Source: Halomonas sp.
GTDB taxonomy: Bacteria; Pseudomonadota; Gammaproteobacteria; Pseudomonadales; Halomonadaceae
DNA length: 57,025 nucleotides
Direction: 5' to 3'
NCBI RefSeq assembly: GCF_030457605.1
Contig: NZ_JAKDUR010000012.1
Span: 1-57,025, forward strand
Positions 1-10,061 of the stretch are shown here, piece after piece; position 1 is the first letter of the stretch, and the number at the start of each line of letters is the position of its first letter. Under the pieces are notes generated by a model. That model worked only from the letters and a program-made list of their open reading frames with translations. It was not told the DNA's origin and did no database searches. The translations under genes and the position numbers were made by a program.

Positions 1-152
1 GCCCAGAAACCTTCCGGGTCGTCGATCGAACGCTGATACATGTCCGCGTACCGGGGTTTGTCGGCCCAGGCTTTGGCGGCTATATCATTGCGTACCGGAT
101 AAACACGGGAATGCTGCGGTTCAAGCGCGGGCTTTTGTTGTTGTTCGTGCAT
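1..152 (-). CDS. acs: Acetyl-CoA synthetase, N-terminal fragment (runs off the window)
   Basis: Only the first 50 codons are present. The protein starts MHEQQQKPALEP and continues through RVYPVRNDIAAKAW and MYQRSIDDPEGFW, which matches the N-terminal extension of AMP-forming acetyl-CoA synthetases. These activate acetate to acetyl-CoA in the cytosol. The catalytic core lies outside the window. The ATG at 152 is chosen because GAGG sits 7 bases upstream; another ATG at 163 is in a different frame. The AT-rich stretch at about 278-320 could hold the promoter: it has TTGAAA on the minus strand at 318-313, but I see no convincing -10 hexamer. Family identity rests on a short stretch but the match is characteristic. 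Confidence 0.8.
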   Translation of the reverse strand, partial: MHEQQQKPALEPQHSRVYPVRNDIAAKAWADKPRYADMYQRSIDDPEGFW

Positions 153-326
153 GGGTGCCTCATATGCAACAGCGTGACTGTCGTGACAGATCCCCCGTGC
201 GCAACAGGCGACCATCAGCGTCCTGGCCCCACCAGCATAGCGCCCTCTTCCGCCGTGTTTCTCCTGGACCTTGGTATTGATATTTTCTACATATTTAACA
301 GTGACTTATATTTTTCAACCAGCAGT

Positions 327-884
327 TCAAGGGCCACAATAGACCAAGGTATCAGCACATTGTCGACAACGATAACGCCGCCCTTTACGGTGTTGAGCAT
401 GACGCTGGGGAGTAAAGTAATGCTCGCTGCAGCTGCAGCGGTAGCGATACGGCGCCGGCCGTGCGCGACTCACGTCCAGCCGGTGGGTCACCTGCGGGGC
501 CAACGCAAACAAGTCCCGCATGACGGCTTGCCACTCGCGCCCATGGGGTTTCAGACGTGGCCCGTTTTGCAGGTGAAACACCAGCCAGTGCGCCACTTCA
601 TGGGGGATGACCTCGGCAAAAAAGATCGCGCGATTTTCACGCAGCAGTATCGGATTGAAGCGCAGCCCGCCGCGCCCCAGATGCGCCTGTCCGGCCGAGG
701 CGCCTTTCAGGTCAAACCACACGCCGGGTGCCGGCAGCGCCGGATAGACCTCTCGGGCACGTTCGAGCGCCTCGGTCACGCGGGTACGCGCAGCGCGTTC
801 CAGGGCCGTATCGCCCAGCTCGGCCAGCCGTTCATCAGGCCAATCGGGCAGAGGCACGGCCACATTTGATGGTAAACTGGACAT
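327..884 (-). CDS. sprT: SprT-like zinc metalloprotease-fold protein
   Basis: A 185-residue protein with HEVAH (His95-Glu96-His99), a third likely zinc ligand His114 in PHGREW, and a C-terminal zinc-ribbon-like pattern with Cys150, Cys152, Cys173 and Cys176. This layout is that of bacterial SprT, whose substrate is not established. Longer in-frame starts exist at 929 and 893. The ATG at 884 is preferred because AAAGGA lies 9 bases upstream, whereas it almost abuts the ATG at 893. It is divergent from the YecA-family gene, with 77 bases between the two starts. Confidence 0.85.
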   Translation of the reverse strand: MSSLPSNVAVPLPDWPDERLAELGDTALERAARTRVTEALERAREVYPALPAPGVWFDLKGASAGQAHLGRGGLRFNPILLRENRAIFFAEVIPHEVAHWLVFHLQNGPRLKPHGREWQAVMRDLFALAPQVTHRLDVSRARPAPYRYRCSCSEHYFTPQRHAQHRKGRRYRCRQCADTLVYCGP

Positions 885-961
885 CTTGTGCATCCTTTTG
901 TCGCCACGCCCGCGATGCTTGAGCGCCAACTATTCTCAACTGCCAATTAACGAGGCTTCGC

Positions 962-1660
962 ATGTCACAGCGTCCTGTATCAAAGCACGCCACGACCGAG
1001 CGCCAGAGCGCCGATGCCGTACCGCCCGAGCCGCTGTTAAGCGATGAGGCACTGGAGCGGCTGGATGATTTTCTTGATTCCGGCCGAGTCGATGAAGACG
1101 CGCTGGACCTGATCTCGACCCATGGTTTCATGGTAGCGCTGGCCGTCGCCCCGAGCGAAGTGCCCACCGCGCAGTGGCTGGCCGAGCTGTTCCAGGGAGA
1201 ACCCGACTACCTTGATGACGCCGAACGCGAGGAAATTACCGGGCTGCTGACGGCGCTGCGCGATAACGCCATCGCGCTGCTGGAACAGGGCGGGCTTCCC
1301 GAGCTGCCGTTTGAGCTGGTACTGGATGGCCTGCCGCCCGAAGAAACGCCCATCGGCGACTGGTGTGCCGGTTTCATGGAAGGCGTGTTCAGCGATGAAA
1401 GCGCCTGGTTTGCCGACGATGAAGAAGCCGCCGCCACGTTGCTACTGCCATTCATGCTGCTGTCGGGGCTGTTTGACGACGAGCCGGACATTGCCGAGCT
1501 GGCCGGCGATACCCAGCGGCTGGAAGCGCTGACCCGGCAACTGCCCGAACTGGTGCTCGACCTGTACCTGCACTATCGCGTGCCGCCGGAAACGCCCGGC
1601 CGCAGCGCCAAACCCAAGCCTCGGCCGAAAACGCCGGCCAAGGGCAAAAAACGCCGCTAA
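962..1660 (+). CDS. YecA/UPF0149 family protein
   Basis: A 232-residue acidic protein whose core (about residues 25-200) carries the UPF0149 hallmarks: a helix with LSDEALERLDDFLDSG, the STHGFMVAL stretch, and a later GDWCAGFMEGV motif. It ends in a lysine/arginine/proline tail (KPKPRPKTPAKGKKRR) and has no SEC-C type cysteine cluster, unlike E. coli YecA. The molecular role of the family is unknown. It is divergent from sprT and convergent with the phospholipase D-like gene, with 16 bases between the stop codons. Confidence 0.8.
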   Translation: MSQRPVSKHATTERQSADAVPPEPLLSDEALERLDDFLDSGRVDEDALDLISTHGFMVALAVAPSEVPTAQWLAELFQGEPDYLDDAEREEITGLLTALRDNAIALLEQGGLPELPFELVLDGLPPEETPIGDWCAGFMEGVFSDESAWFADDEEAAATLLLPFMLLSGLFDDEPDIAELAGDTQRLEALTRQLPELVLDLYLHYRVPPETPGRSAKPKPRPKTPAKGKKRR

Positions 1661-1676
1661 GTCGTTGGCTCGAAAG

Positions 1677-2789
1677 TTATTTAAGTCGCGTCAGCAGCCC
1701 GTCAAGCATGCCGAACAGCCACTCGCGGGCACGCTGATACCAGGGACGCGCCGCCCATAGGCGGGCGTCCATTTCATCACTGACCGCGAAATTACGCTCG
1801 AACAGCTCGTTCACCTCGGCGGCAAAGTGCGCATCGTCAACTTCCTGGTTGGCTTCCAGATTCCAGTGCAGATTCCAATGGTCAAAGTTGCACGAGCCAA
1901 TGCTGCTCCAGTCATCCGCGAGCACAAACTTGGCGTGAATAAAGCTGGGCCGGAACTCGTAAATACGCACACCAGCCTTGAGCATGGCGGTGTAAAAACG
2001 CTGGCTGGCGTAGCGCACGCTGAGGTGGTCGTTTTGCCCGCCGGGGAGCAACAGGCGCACATCAACGCCGCGTTGTGCGGCACGCTTAAGCCGCCGGCGC
2101 AGCGCCAGCGTCGGCACAAAGTACGGCGTGCACAGCCACAGCCGACGCTGCGCGCTGTCCACGCGGAACTGCAGCGATAGGCGAATGGCCTGATAGCGAT
2201 ACCCGCGCCCCATCATCACCCGCCCGCGCATGCCGCCACAGGGCTTGTTGACGGCGGCTTCGGGCAACCGCGGCGCCTGCCCTGTGCGCTCGCCCCGGGT
2301 AAAGCGCGAAGACCACAGCCGCCGGAACAGCGTCTCCCAGTCAGCCACCACCGGACCTTCGGCGCGCACGGCGATTTCATACCAGGCATCAAGAAACGCA
2401 TCCACCGCGCCAAACCCGCCGACAAAGGCCACGCGACCATCCACCACCACGATCTTACGGTGGTCGCGGCTCAGGTTGCGGGTCAGTGAATGCCACCCCA
2501 GCGGGTTGAAAAAGCGCAGCGCCACGCCACCGTCCTGCAGCCGCTTACGGTCATGAGCGGCAAGCCCCATGCTGCCAAAACCGTCCAGCAGCAGGCATAC
2601 CGACACACCCCGCTCGGCGGCACTTACCAGCGCATCGATCACCTGATCGGCCAGCTTCCCGGACTCCATCAGGTAGAGCTCGACCAGAATGTAGCGTTCG
2701 GCTTTTGCAAACGCTTCAAACATCGCCGGCAGAAAGCTTGCCGACTCGGGCAACAGCGTAAAATGATTGTGTTCACGCCACACCGGCAT
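1677..2789 (-). CDS. clsB: Phospholipase D-like protein, probable cardiolipin synthase (ClsB type)
   Basis: The 370-residue protein has two HKD motifs. The first is HRKIVVVDG (His110, Lys112, Asp117) and the second is HAKFVLADD (His285, Lys287, Asp292), each followed by the usual GG or GSxN(F)D. Such enzymes condense phosphatidylglycerol with a second phospholipid to make cardiolipin at the inner membrane. There is no N-terminal membrane hairpin, so it resembles ClsB (413 residues in E. coli) rather than ClsA. Its ATG directly follows the TGA of rsmJ, so it is the last gene of the adk-tsaB-rsmJ operon. The ClsB assignment is by architecture; another phosphatidyltransferase of the superfamily is possible. 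Confidence 0.75.
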   Translation of the reverse strand: MPVWREHNHFTLLPESASFLPAMFEAFAKAERYILVELYLMESGKLADQVIDALVSAAERGVSVCLLLDGFGSMGLAAHDRKRLQDGGVALRFFNPLGWHSLTRNLSRDHRKIVVVDGRVAFVGGFGAVDAFLDAWYEIAVRAEGPVVADWETLFRRLWSSRFTRGERTGQAPRLPEAAVNKPCGGMRGRVMMGRGYRYQAIRLSLQFRVDSAQRRLWLCTPYFVPTLALRRRLKRAAQRGVDVRLLLPGGQNDHLSVRYASQRFYTAMLKAGVRIYEFRPSFIHAKFVLADDWSSIGSCNFDHWNLHWNLEANQEVDDAHFAAEVNELFERNFAVSDEMDARLWAARPWYQRAREWLFGMLDGLLTRLK

Positions 2790-3530
2790 TCAAGCCTCCT
2801 GGCCGCCGCGCCGGGGGCGCAGCGAGCGATGGACATAAATATCGTAGCGGCTGGTTTTGCCCTCCAGCGTATGCGCCACCGACGGCCCTTCGATGGGCGG
2901 CGCCTTGCGCGGACGTTTGACCACGACGCGATGAGAGGCCACGTCAAGCGCGGCTTCCAGCAGCCGGGGGGCATCGTCGTCATCACCGGCCAGCTCGCGA
3001 AACACCCGCATCTCTTTTTTCACCAGTGCGGATTTCTCGCGGTGGGGAAACATCGGATCAAGATGCACGACCTGAGGATCAAAGCCGACCCTTGATACCA
3101 GCGCACCCAGCTCGGCGACGGCGTCTCCGGGCATCAAGCGCATCCGCGCGGCAACTTCGGCGGTATCGGCGTCATTCGCCGCACGTAAAAGACCGTCGGC
3201 CAGCAGCGCGGCAATTGCCGGCACCCGCTCGACCAGCAGCACAGAAGCACCAAGGCCTGCGAGCACGAAGCTGTCGCGGCCAAGCCCGGCTGTGGCGTCT
3301 ATCACGCTTGGCGTCACGCCCTTGGCCAAGCCGCAGGCGCGGGCAACCAGCTGGCCGCGCCCGCCACCAAAGCGCCGCCGGTGGCCTGCCTTGCCGCCGA
3401 CAAAATCCACGTACAGCGGCTTGCCGTAGCGTTTTTCATCGCCGGCCAGCACCAGCCCTTCGGCGCGGCGTTCAAGCGTCAACCCAGTGGGCAACGCGAT
3501 GGATTCAATCGCCACGCCGCAAGCGTTCAT
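2790..3530 (-). CDS. rsmJ: 16S rRNA (guanine-1516-N2)-methyltransferase
   Basis: The 246-residue protein has the SAM-binding motif [11 protein letters not shown] (about residues 76-86), the acidic VERVPA turn, and the catalytic-site sequence DPMFPHR (about 158-164) characteristic of RsmJ (250 residues in E. coli). It methylates G1516 of 16S rRNA. The start at 3530 overlaps the tsaB stop as ATGA, the pattern of translational coupling. An in-frame ATG at 3575 would add 15 residues and overlap tsaB more deeply, so it is rejected. Confidence 0.92.
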   Translation of the reverse strand: MNACGVAIESIALPTGLTLERRAEGLVLAGDEKRYGKPLYVDFVGGKAGHRRRFGGGRGQLVARACGLAKGVTPSVIDATAGLGRDSFVLAGLGASVLLVERVPAIAALLADGLLRAANDADTAEVAARMRLMPGDAVAELGALVSRVGFDPQVVHLDPMFPHREKSALVKKEMRVFRELAGDDDDAPRLLEAALDVASHRVVVKRPRKAPPIEGPSVAHTLEGKTSRYDIYVHRSLRPRRGGQEA

Positions 3531-4266
3531 GACGGCTTGTGCTCTGCCGGCTTTTGCGCCGCCGTCTTCTTCCATGCCACTTCGTTGCGCAAATACACCG
3601 GCTGCACGAGATGGGCGGGCTGGCCATAGCCGGCGTCAAAGTCACGTGCGGCAAGCCAGGCCATTTCCTCGGCCCGAGGTTCAAGCGGGCCAGCGGCATC
3701 CAGCACCTCAAGCTTTTCCCCAAACGCCGGGACAAAACCGTCAGCGAGCGCAAGCCCGGACCCCACAGCGGCAAAGCGCTCGCCGGCGGCCGTGCCCGGC
3801 AGGGCCAGACGTTCGGGGGCCAGTACCGCCTCGTCGGCAAGCGCCTCAATGTCACCGTCCACGCAGCGCCAGAAACCCGCGTACACCTCGTTCATGCGCG
3901 CGTCGATCAGCGTGGCGACATGGTTACAGCCCCACTGGCGATGCGCCTGCAACGCCAGCGCTTCCAGCGTGGAAATACCCAGCAGCGGTCGATCAAGCCC
4001 GAACGCCAACCCCTGGGCCGCACCGGCGGCAATGCGCAGGCCGGTAAACGAGCCGGGGCCGCGGCCAAAGGCCACGGCGTCAAGCGCACTCGGGGTCAGG
4101 CCGGCCTCAAGGAGGACCTCATCGACCATCGGCAGCAAACGCCGGGTATGCTCCCGAGGCGTCATGGCAAAGCGGGCAAGACAGGTGTCTCCCGCTGCAT
4201 CACGGCGCAGCAGTGCCGCCGAGCAAGCGCCCGACGAGGCGTCCAGAGCAAGCAGATTCAACGCCA

Positions 4267-4267
<1 letters not shown>
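3527..4267 (-). CDS. tsaB: tRNA threonylcarbamoyladenosine biosynthesis protein TsaB
   Basis: A 246-residue ASKHA-fold protein. It begins [18 protein letters not shown], with the DTS-type phosphate loop as DAS, and contains [16 protein letters not shown], the signature of TsaB. TsaB scaffolds TsaD and TsaE in making t6A37 of ANN-decoding tRNAs. As in other TsaB proteins it lacks the metal-binding histidines of TsaD. The stop of adk and this start share one base (TAATG), and the gene end overlaps rsmJ by four bases, so the genes are co-translated. TrmO, encoded 8 kb away, methylates the same t6A nucleoside. Confidence 0.95.
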
Positions 4268-5079
<812 letters not shown>

Positions 5080-5086
5080 TCACCGT

Positions 5087-5120
5087 CTGAAAACACAAAC
5101 GGCGCCCGCAGGCGCCGTTT
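5087..5120 (-). terminator. Rho-independent terminator of aceEF
   Basis: Perfect 10-base-pair stem AAACGGCGCC / GGCGCCGTTT (5097-5106 with 5111-5120) and a 4-base loop. On the minus strand it is followed by GTGTTTTC. It lies 25 bases beyond the aceF stop codon. Confidence 0.75.
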
Positions 5121-5144
5121 GCGTATCAATACGCCGTTTGCCGC

Positions 5145-7154
5145 TTACAGCAGCAGGCGACGGATGTCGGTGAGCACGCTGGACAGGAACGTCGTGAAGC
5201 GTGCTGCGTCCGCGCCGTTGACCGCACGGTGGTCGTAGGACAACGACAGCGGCATCATCAGGCGCGGCTGGAACTCAGCGCCGTCCCATACCGGCTTCAT
5301 CTGCGCCTTGGAAACGCCAAGGATGGCGACTTCCGGCGCGTTGACGATAGGCGTAAATGCCGTACCGCCAATCGAGCCAAGGCTTGAGATGGTGAAGCAA
5401 CCGCCGGTCATTTCCTCGCGCTTGAGCTTCTTCGACTGAGCCTTCTTGCCCAGCTCAGCCATTTCGCGGGCGATTTCCAGCAGCGACTTCTGATCGGCGT
5501 TACGCAGTACCGGCACCATCAGGCCTTCGGGCGTATCCACGGCGATACCGATATGGACATACTTCTTCCATACCACGGTTTCACCGTCGCTCTTGAGGCT
5601 GACGTTGAACTGCGGGAACTGCTTGAGCGCAAAGGCGCACGCCTTGACGAGGAACGGCAGCGGCGTGAGCTTGGCGCCCTGGGCTTCGGCTTCGGCCTTC
5701 ATTGACTTGCGGAAAGCCTCGAGCTCGGTGATGTCAGCGTCTTCAAACTGCGTCACGTGGGGCAGGTTGACCCAGCTGCGGTGCAGGTTGTTGGCGCCCA
5801 TCTTCATCAGGCGGCCCATGGGCTTCTCTTCCACTTCGCCGAACTGGCTGAAGTCCTGATCCGGGATCGGCGGAATACCGCTACCACCGGTGGCCGGAGC
5901 CTGGCCGGCTGCTGCCGGTGCCTGACCGGAAAGCGCCTTTTTGACAAACGCCTGAACGTCTTCCTTCAGCACGCGGTCTTTCGGGCCGCTGGGCGGCACC
6001 TGGGCCAGGTCCACGCCAAACTCGCGGGCGAGCATGCGCACGGCCGGGCCGGCGTGTACGCGCTTGCCGCCCTTGGCCGGGGCAGCACTCGGCTCAGCGG
6101 CCGGCTTGTCGGCGCTGGGCGCAGACTTCTGCTCGGCCTGTTTTTTCGGCGCTGACTTCTGCTCAGGCTTTTTCTGCTCAGCCTGCTTCTTCGGCGCAGA
6201 CTTTTTCTTCGCGCCGGCGGTCTCGACGATGCCGATGACGTCGCCTTCGGAGACGCTGTCGCCTTCCTTCACGGAAAGCTCGACCAGCTTGCCCTTGTAG
6301 GGGCTGGGCACGTCCATGGAGGCCTTGTCGGATTCCAGCGTAATCAGCGCGTCTTCTTCTTCGATATCGTCGCCTTCGCTTACCGAAATCTCGATGATTT
6401 CAGCGCTGTCGCCGATATCCGGCACGCGGATTTCCTGACGCTGCGGCTCACCGTCGTCGGCAGCTTCATCGTCGTCTTCCGGCGCCTCTGCCTGCTCGGG
6501 CGCTTCGCTTTCTGCCGGAGCATCAGCTTCTTCGGCTTCAGCGTCGCCGCCTTCACCTTCAACTTCCATCTGGCCGATGACGTCGCCTTCGGAGACGCTG
6601 TCACCTTCCTTGACGGAGAGCGAGACAATCTTGCCGGTGTGCGGGCTGGGCACGTCCATGGAGGCCTTGTCGGACTCCAGGGTGATCAGCGCGTCTTCGG
6701 CTTCGACCTCGTCGCCTTCGCTGACCGAGACTTCGATAATCTCGGCGCTATCGCCGATGTCCGGCACTTTAATGTCGACGGTCTGCTTGCCACCGGCCGC
6801 TTTTTTCTTCGGTGCCGCCTCTTCTTTCGGCGCGTCTTCCTGCTTCGGCGCGCTGTCTTTCTTCGGCGCGTCTTCGGCCGGCGCTTCTTCGGCTTCGTCA
6901 TCGCCGGCGTCTTCGCCGCCTTCGACTTCAAGCTCGACGATGTCGTCGCCTTCGGAGACGGTGTCGCCTTCCTTCACCAGCACTTTGAGCACCTTGCCGC
7001 CTTTCGGCGAGGGCACATCCATGCTGGCCTTGTCGGATTCCAGGGTGATCAGCGCATCTTCTGCTTCGATGACGTCGCCTTCCGACACCGCAATCTCGAT
7101 GATTTCGACATCGTCGCCGCCGATGTCGGGCACTTTGATGTTTTCGCTACTCAA
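5145..7154 (-). CDS. aceF: Pyruvate dehydrogenase E2, dihydrolipoyl acetyltransferase with three lipoyl domains
   Basis: The 669-residue E2 has three N-terminal lipoyl domains with the same lipoyl-lysine motif ESDKASMDVPSP (Lys42, Lys163, Lys277). They are joined by long Glu/Asp/Ala-rich linkers and one Lys/Gln-rich linker. A peripheral E1/E3-binding domain follows at about 365-405 (AGPAVRMLAREFGVDL), then the acyltransferase domain. The catalytic motif reads DHRAVNG (His642, Asn646): Asn replaces the Asp of E. coli E2p, as I recall for Azotobacter E2p. The enzyme transfers acetyl groups from lipoamide to CoA. aceE precedes it by 61 bases; no lpd (E3) follows. Lipoylation could come from lplA at 29.2 kb. 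Confidence 0.97.
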   Translation of the reverse strand: MSSENIKVPDIGGDDVEIIEIAVSEGDVIEAEDALITLESDKASMDVPSPKGGKVLKVLVKEGDTVSEGDDIVELEVEGGEDAGDDEAEEAPAEDAPKKDSAPKQEDAPKEEAAPKKKAAGGKQTVDIKVPDIGDSAEIIEVSVSEGDEVEAEDALITLESDKASMDVPSPHTGKIVSLSVKEGDSVSEGDVIGQMEVEGEGGDAEAEEADAPAESEAPEQAEAPEDDDEAADDGEPQRQEIRVPDIGDSAEIIEISVSEGDDIEEEDALITLESDKASMDVPSPYKGKLVELSVKEGDSVSEGDVIGIVETAGAKKKSAPKKQAEQKKPEQKSAPKKQAEQKSAPSADKPAAEPSAAPAKGGKRVHAGPAVRMLAREFGVDLAQVPPSGPKDRVLKEDVQAFVKKALSGQAPAAAGQAPATGGSGIPPIPDQDFSQFGEVEEKPMGRLMKMGANNLHRSWVNLPHVTQFEDADITELEAFRKSMKAEAEAQGAKLTPLPFLVKACAFALKQFPQFNVSLKSDGETVVWKKYVHIGIAVDTPEGLMVPVLRNADQKSLLEIAREMAELGKKAQSKKLKREEMTGGCFTISSLGSIGGTAFTPIVNAPEVAILGVSKAQMKPVWDGAEFQPRLMMPLSLSYDHRAVNGADAARFTTFLSSVLTDIRRLLL

Positions 7155-7182
7155 GGTCGCGCTCCTTCCAAATCGGGTCGAG

Positions 7183-7207
7183 CCGGCGGGGGATTTACCC
7201 CCGCCGG
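7183..7207 (-). other. Intercistronic hairpin between aceE and aceF
   Basis: A perfect 10-base-pair GC-only stem, CCGGCGGGGG / CCCCCGCCGG, with the 5-base loop ATTTA fills much of the 61-base gap. There is no U-tract, so it is unlikely to terminate. A role in mRNA stability or differential expression of E1 and E2 is an inference. Confidence 0.6.
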
Positions 7208-7215
7208 GCAGCGGA

Positions 7216-9900
7216 TCAGCTGGTCAGCGGGTTGGCTTTGTTCGGGTCGATGTCGTACTTCTTGAGCGCCTCGCCCACGACCTTGCGGTCGATATCGCCA
7301 CGGTCAGCCAGCGCTTTCAGCGCAGCGACGGTCACGAAGTAGCGATTCACCTCGAAGAAGTGACGCAGCTTCTCACGCGTATCGGAACGACCGTAACCGT
7401 CGGTGCCGAGTACATGATAGTCGGTCGGTACCCAAGCGCGCACCTGATCCGCGTAAAGCTTCATGTAATCGGTCGCGGCGATGGCCGGGCCGTCGCGGCC
7501 TTCCAGGCACGCGGTAACGTGGGGCTTGCCGGACTCATCCTCCGGATGGAGGAACGCCTGACGATCGATCTCGAGCGCTTCACGACGCAGCTCGTTAAAG
7601 CTGGTGGCACTCCAGATATCGCTGCCCACGCCCCACTCTTCGGCGAGCATTTCCGCCGCAGCTTCAACTTCGCGCAGAATGGTGCCGGAGCCCAGCAGTT
7701 GGACGTGGCCCTTGCCTTTCTTGCCCTTGGTTTCGCGCAGCAGGTACATGCCCTTGATGATATCGCCGGCGGGCACGTTTTCCAGTGCCGGATGCTCGTA
7801 ATTCTCGTTCATCACGGTCAGGTAGTAGAAGACGTTTTCCTTGTCGGAATACATCCGCTTCAGACCATCCTGAACGATGACCGAGACTTCGTGAGCGTAG
7901 GTCGGATCATAGCTGCGGCAGTTGGGAATGGTCGAGGCCTGAATCAGGCTGTGACCGTCCTGGTGCTGCAGACCTTCACCGTTAAGCGTAGTACGCCCGG
8001 CGGTACCGCCAAGCATGAAGCCGCGCGCCTGCATGTCGCCAGCCGCCCAGGCCAGATCGCCCACGCGCTGGAAGCCGAACATCGAGTAGTAGATGTAGAA
8101 CGGCAGCATCGGCATGCCGCTGTTGCTGTAGGACGTCGCCGCGGCAATCCACGAGGACATCGCGCCCGCTTCGTTGATGCCTTCCTGAAGTACCTGGCCC
8201 TTCTGGGACTCGTGGTAGTACATCAGCTGGCCTTTATCCATCGGCTCGTACTTCTGGCCTTCGGCCGCGTAGATACCGAACTGACGGAACATGCCTTCCA
8301 TGCCGAAGGTGCGCGACTCGTCGGGCACGATGGGCACCACGTGCTTACCCAGCTGCTTGTTCTTGATCAAGCCGTTGAGGATACGCACAAACGCCATGGT
8401 GCTGGAGAATTCACGACCCTTGGAGCCGCCCATCTGGGAGGCAAAGATCTTGTCGTCCAGACCCGGGATCTCAAGTGCTTCGAAGTCCGCACGACGGCCC
8501 GGCAGGTGTCCGCCCAGACTGTCGCGACGCAGCTTCATGTACTTGATTTCCGCCGAATCATCGCCCGGATGATAGTACGGCATTTCTTTTTCCAGCTGCT
8601 CGTCGGTCAGCGGAATTTCGAAACGGTCGCGGAACGCCTTCATGACCTCGGGATCGTCGATCGCCTTGATCTGGTGCGCTTCGTTGTCGGCTTCGCCGCC
8701 TTCGGCGGTCAGGCCGTAACCCTTGACGGTGTGCGCAAGGATAACGGTCGGGCGTTCGGTGTCGTTGTGAAACGCCTGGTGATAGGCCGAGTAGACCTTG
8801 ACCGGATCGTGACCGCCACGGTCGAGCTGACCGATTTCTTCATCGGACATGTCGGCGACCAGCGCTGCCGTCTCCGGATATTTGCCGAAGAAGTTCTCGC
8901 GGGTGTAGGCGCCACCCTTGGACTTGCAGTTCTGGTACTCGCCGTCGACGGTTTCGTCCATCAGCTTTTGCAGCATGCCGCTCTTGTCTTTGGCGAACAG
9001 CTCGTCCCACTTGCGGCCCCAGATCACCTTGATGACGTTCCAGCCGGCACCGCGGAACATGCCTTCAAGCTCGGTGACGATGCTGGCGTTACCGCGCACC
9101 GGACCGTCAAGACGCTGAAGGTTGCAGTTGATCACGAAGTTGAGGTTGTCGAGCTTCTCGCGAACCGCCACGTGCAGCGCACCCAGGGTTTCCGGCTCGT
9201 CGCACTCGCCGTCGCCCAAAAATGCCCAGACCTTGCGGTCCTTCATGTCTTGCAGGCCGCGGTTGTCCATGTACTTGATGAAACGCGCCTGGTAGATCGA
9301 CATGATCGGGCCCAGACCCATGGACACGGTCGGCAGCTGCCAGTAATCCGGCATCAACCAGGGGTGCGGGTAGGACGACAGGCCGTCACCGTCGACTTCT
9401 TCGCGGAAGCGATCCATCTGATCTTCGCTCAGACGGCCTTCCAGGAAGGAGCGCGCGTAGATACCCGGCGAGCTGTGGCCCTGAACATAAATCAGGTCGC
9501 CCTGATGGTCACCTTCCGGCGCGCGGAAGAAGTGACTGAAGCCCACGTCGTAGAGCGTCGCGGCGGACATGAAGCTGGCCAAGTGACCGCCAATGCCCTT
9601 GTTCTTGTTGTTGGCCCGCGTGACCATCGCGGCCATGTTCCAGCGAATCAGCGAACGAATGCGACGTTCCATGGCCAGATCACCCGGCATGCGTGCTTCG
9701 TTCTCCGGCGGAATGGTGTTGCGGTGCGGGGTTGTCACCGAGAACGGCGCGACGCCCGAATCCTGACGCATACGGTCAGCCAGGCGGGTCAGCAGGTAAC
9801 GGGCACGCTCATCGCCCTCACGATCCAGCACCGACTCCAGGGCTTCCAGCCACTCCGTGGACTCGACCGGGTCGAGATCTTCTCGTGTCTCCAGACTCAT
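7216..9900 (-). CDS. aceE: Pyruvate dehydrogenase E1 component, homodimeric
   Basis: The 894-residue thiamine-diphosphate enzyme decarboxylates pyruvate and acetylates the lipoyl arms of AceF. Recognisable parts are GGHLASF near residue 110, the ThDP/Mg motif GDGECDEPETLG near residue 230, and long stretches typical of homodimeric AceE (887 residues in E. coli), such as MFGFQRVGDL and GRTTLNGEGLQHQDGHS. The start MSLETREDLDP at 9900 has GGAGAG about 7 bases upstream; 44 more in-frame upstream codons show no family character. In E. coli pdhR lies upstream and lpd downstream of aceEF; neither is adjacent here. Confidence 0.97.
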   Translation of the reverse strand: MSLETREDLDPVESTEWLEALESVLDREGDERARYLLTRLADRMRQDSGVAPFSVTTPHRNTIPPENEARMPGDLAMERRIRSLIRWNMAAMVTRANNKNKGIGGHLASFMSAATLYDVGFSHFFRAPEGDHQGDLIYVQGHSSPGIYARSFLEGRLSEDQMDRFREEVDGDGLSSYPHPWLMPDYWQLPTVSMGLGPIMSIYQARFIKYMDNRGLQDMKDRKVWAFLGDGECDEPETLGALHVAVREKLDNLNFVINCNLQRLDGPVRGNASIVTELEGMFRGAGWNVIKVIWGRKWDELFAKDKSGMLQKLMDETVDGEYQNCKSKGGAYTRENFFGKYPETAALVADMSDEEIGQLDRGGHDPVKVYSAYHQAFHNDTERPTVILAHTVKGYGLTAEGGEADNEAHQIKAIDDPEVMKAFRDRFEIPLTDEQLEKEMPYYHPGDDSAEIKYMKLRRDSLGGHLPGRRADFEALEIPGLDDKIFASQMGGSKGREFSSTMAFVRILNGLIKNKQLGKHVVPIVPDESRTFGMEGMFRQFGIYAAEGQKYEPMDKGQLMYYHESQKGQVLQEGINEAGAMSSWIAAATSYSNSGMPMLPFYIYYSMFGFQRVGDLAWAAGDMQARGFMLGGTAGRTTLNGEGLQHQDGHSLIQASTIPNCRSYDPTYAHEVSVIVQDGLKRMYSDKENVFYYLTVMNENYEHPALENVPAGDIIKGMYLLRETKGKKGKGHVQLLGSGTILREVEAAAEMLAEEWGVGSDIWSATSFNELRREALEIDRQAFLHPEDESGKPHVTACLEGRDGPAIAATDYMKLYADQVRAWVPTDYHVLGTDGYGRSDTREKLRHFFEVNRYFVTVAALKALADRGDIDRKVVGEALKKYDIDPNKANPLTS

Positions 9901-10030
9901 AAAAGTCTCTCCGAATGACGATAAATGACATTGGCCCCGCGAACCCGGGGGCCTGGGTGGCCGCGGTAGTCGTTGTGCCACCACAGGCCTGTGTTCGCCG
10001 GCGCGCCTTGCCAGCGCAAAATGGAAATCC

Positions 10031-10060
10031 ATTCTACATTCAAGACGTAGCGTTCGGCAA
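10031..10060 (-). promoter_or_regulatory. Candidate aceE promoter
   Basis: On the minus strand TTGCCG (10060-10055) is followed after 18 bases by TAGAAT (10036-10031). This predicts a leader of about 120 bases before the aceE ATG. The spacer contains CTAC-N9-GTAG and the repeat at 10062-10078 abuts the -35 region, a typical place for a regulator. Assigned by eye only. Confidence 0.4.
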
Positions 10061-10061
10061 A

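Noticed and set aside
150..240. Sigma-54-like TGGTCG...TTGC upstream of acs on the minus strand
   Set aside because: The distance between the GG and GC dinucleotides is one base too short for a -24/-12 promoter, and adjacent positions match poorly.
5145..7154. DNA-level tandem repeat in aceF
   Set aside because: The repetition reflects three homologous lipoyl domains with an identical protein motif, not a simple-sequence repeat.
6577..9918. A 1113-codon open frame on the plus strand antisense to aceF and aceE
   Set aside because: It mirrors highly conserved genes on the other strand. Its composition is what high-GC codon bias produces in the antisense frame, and no domain is readable.
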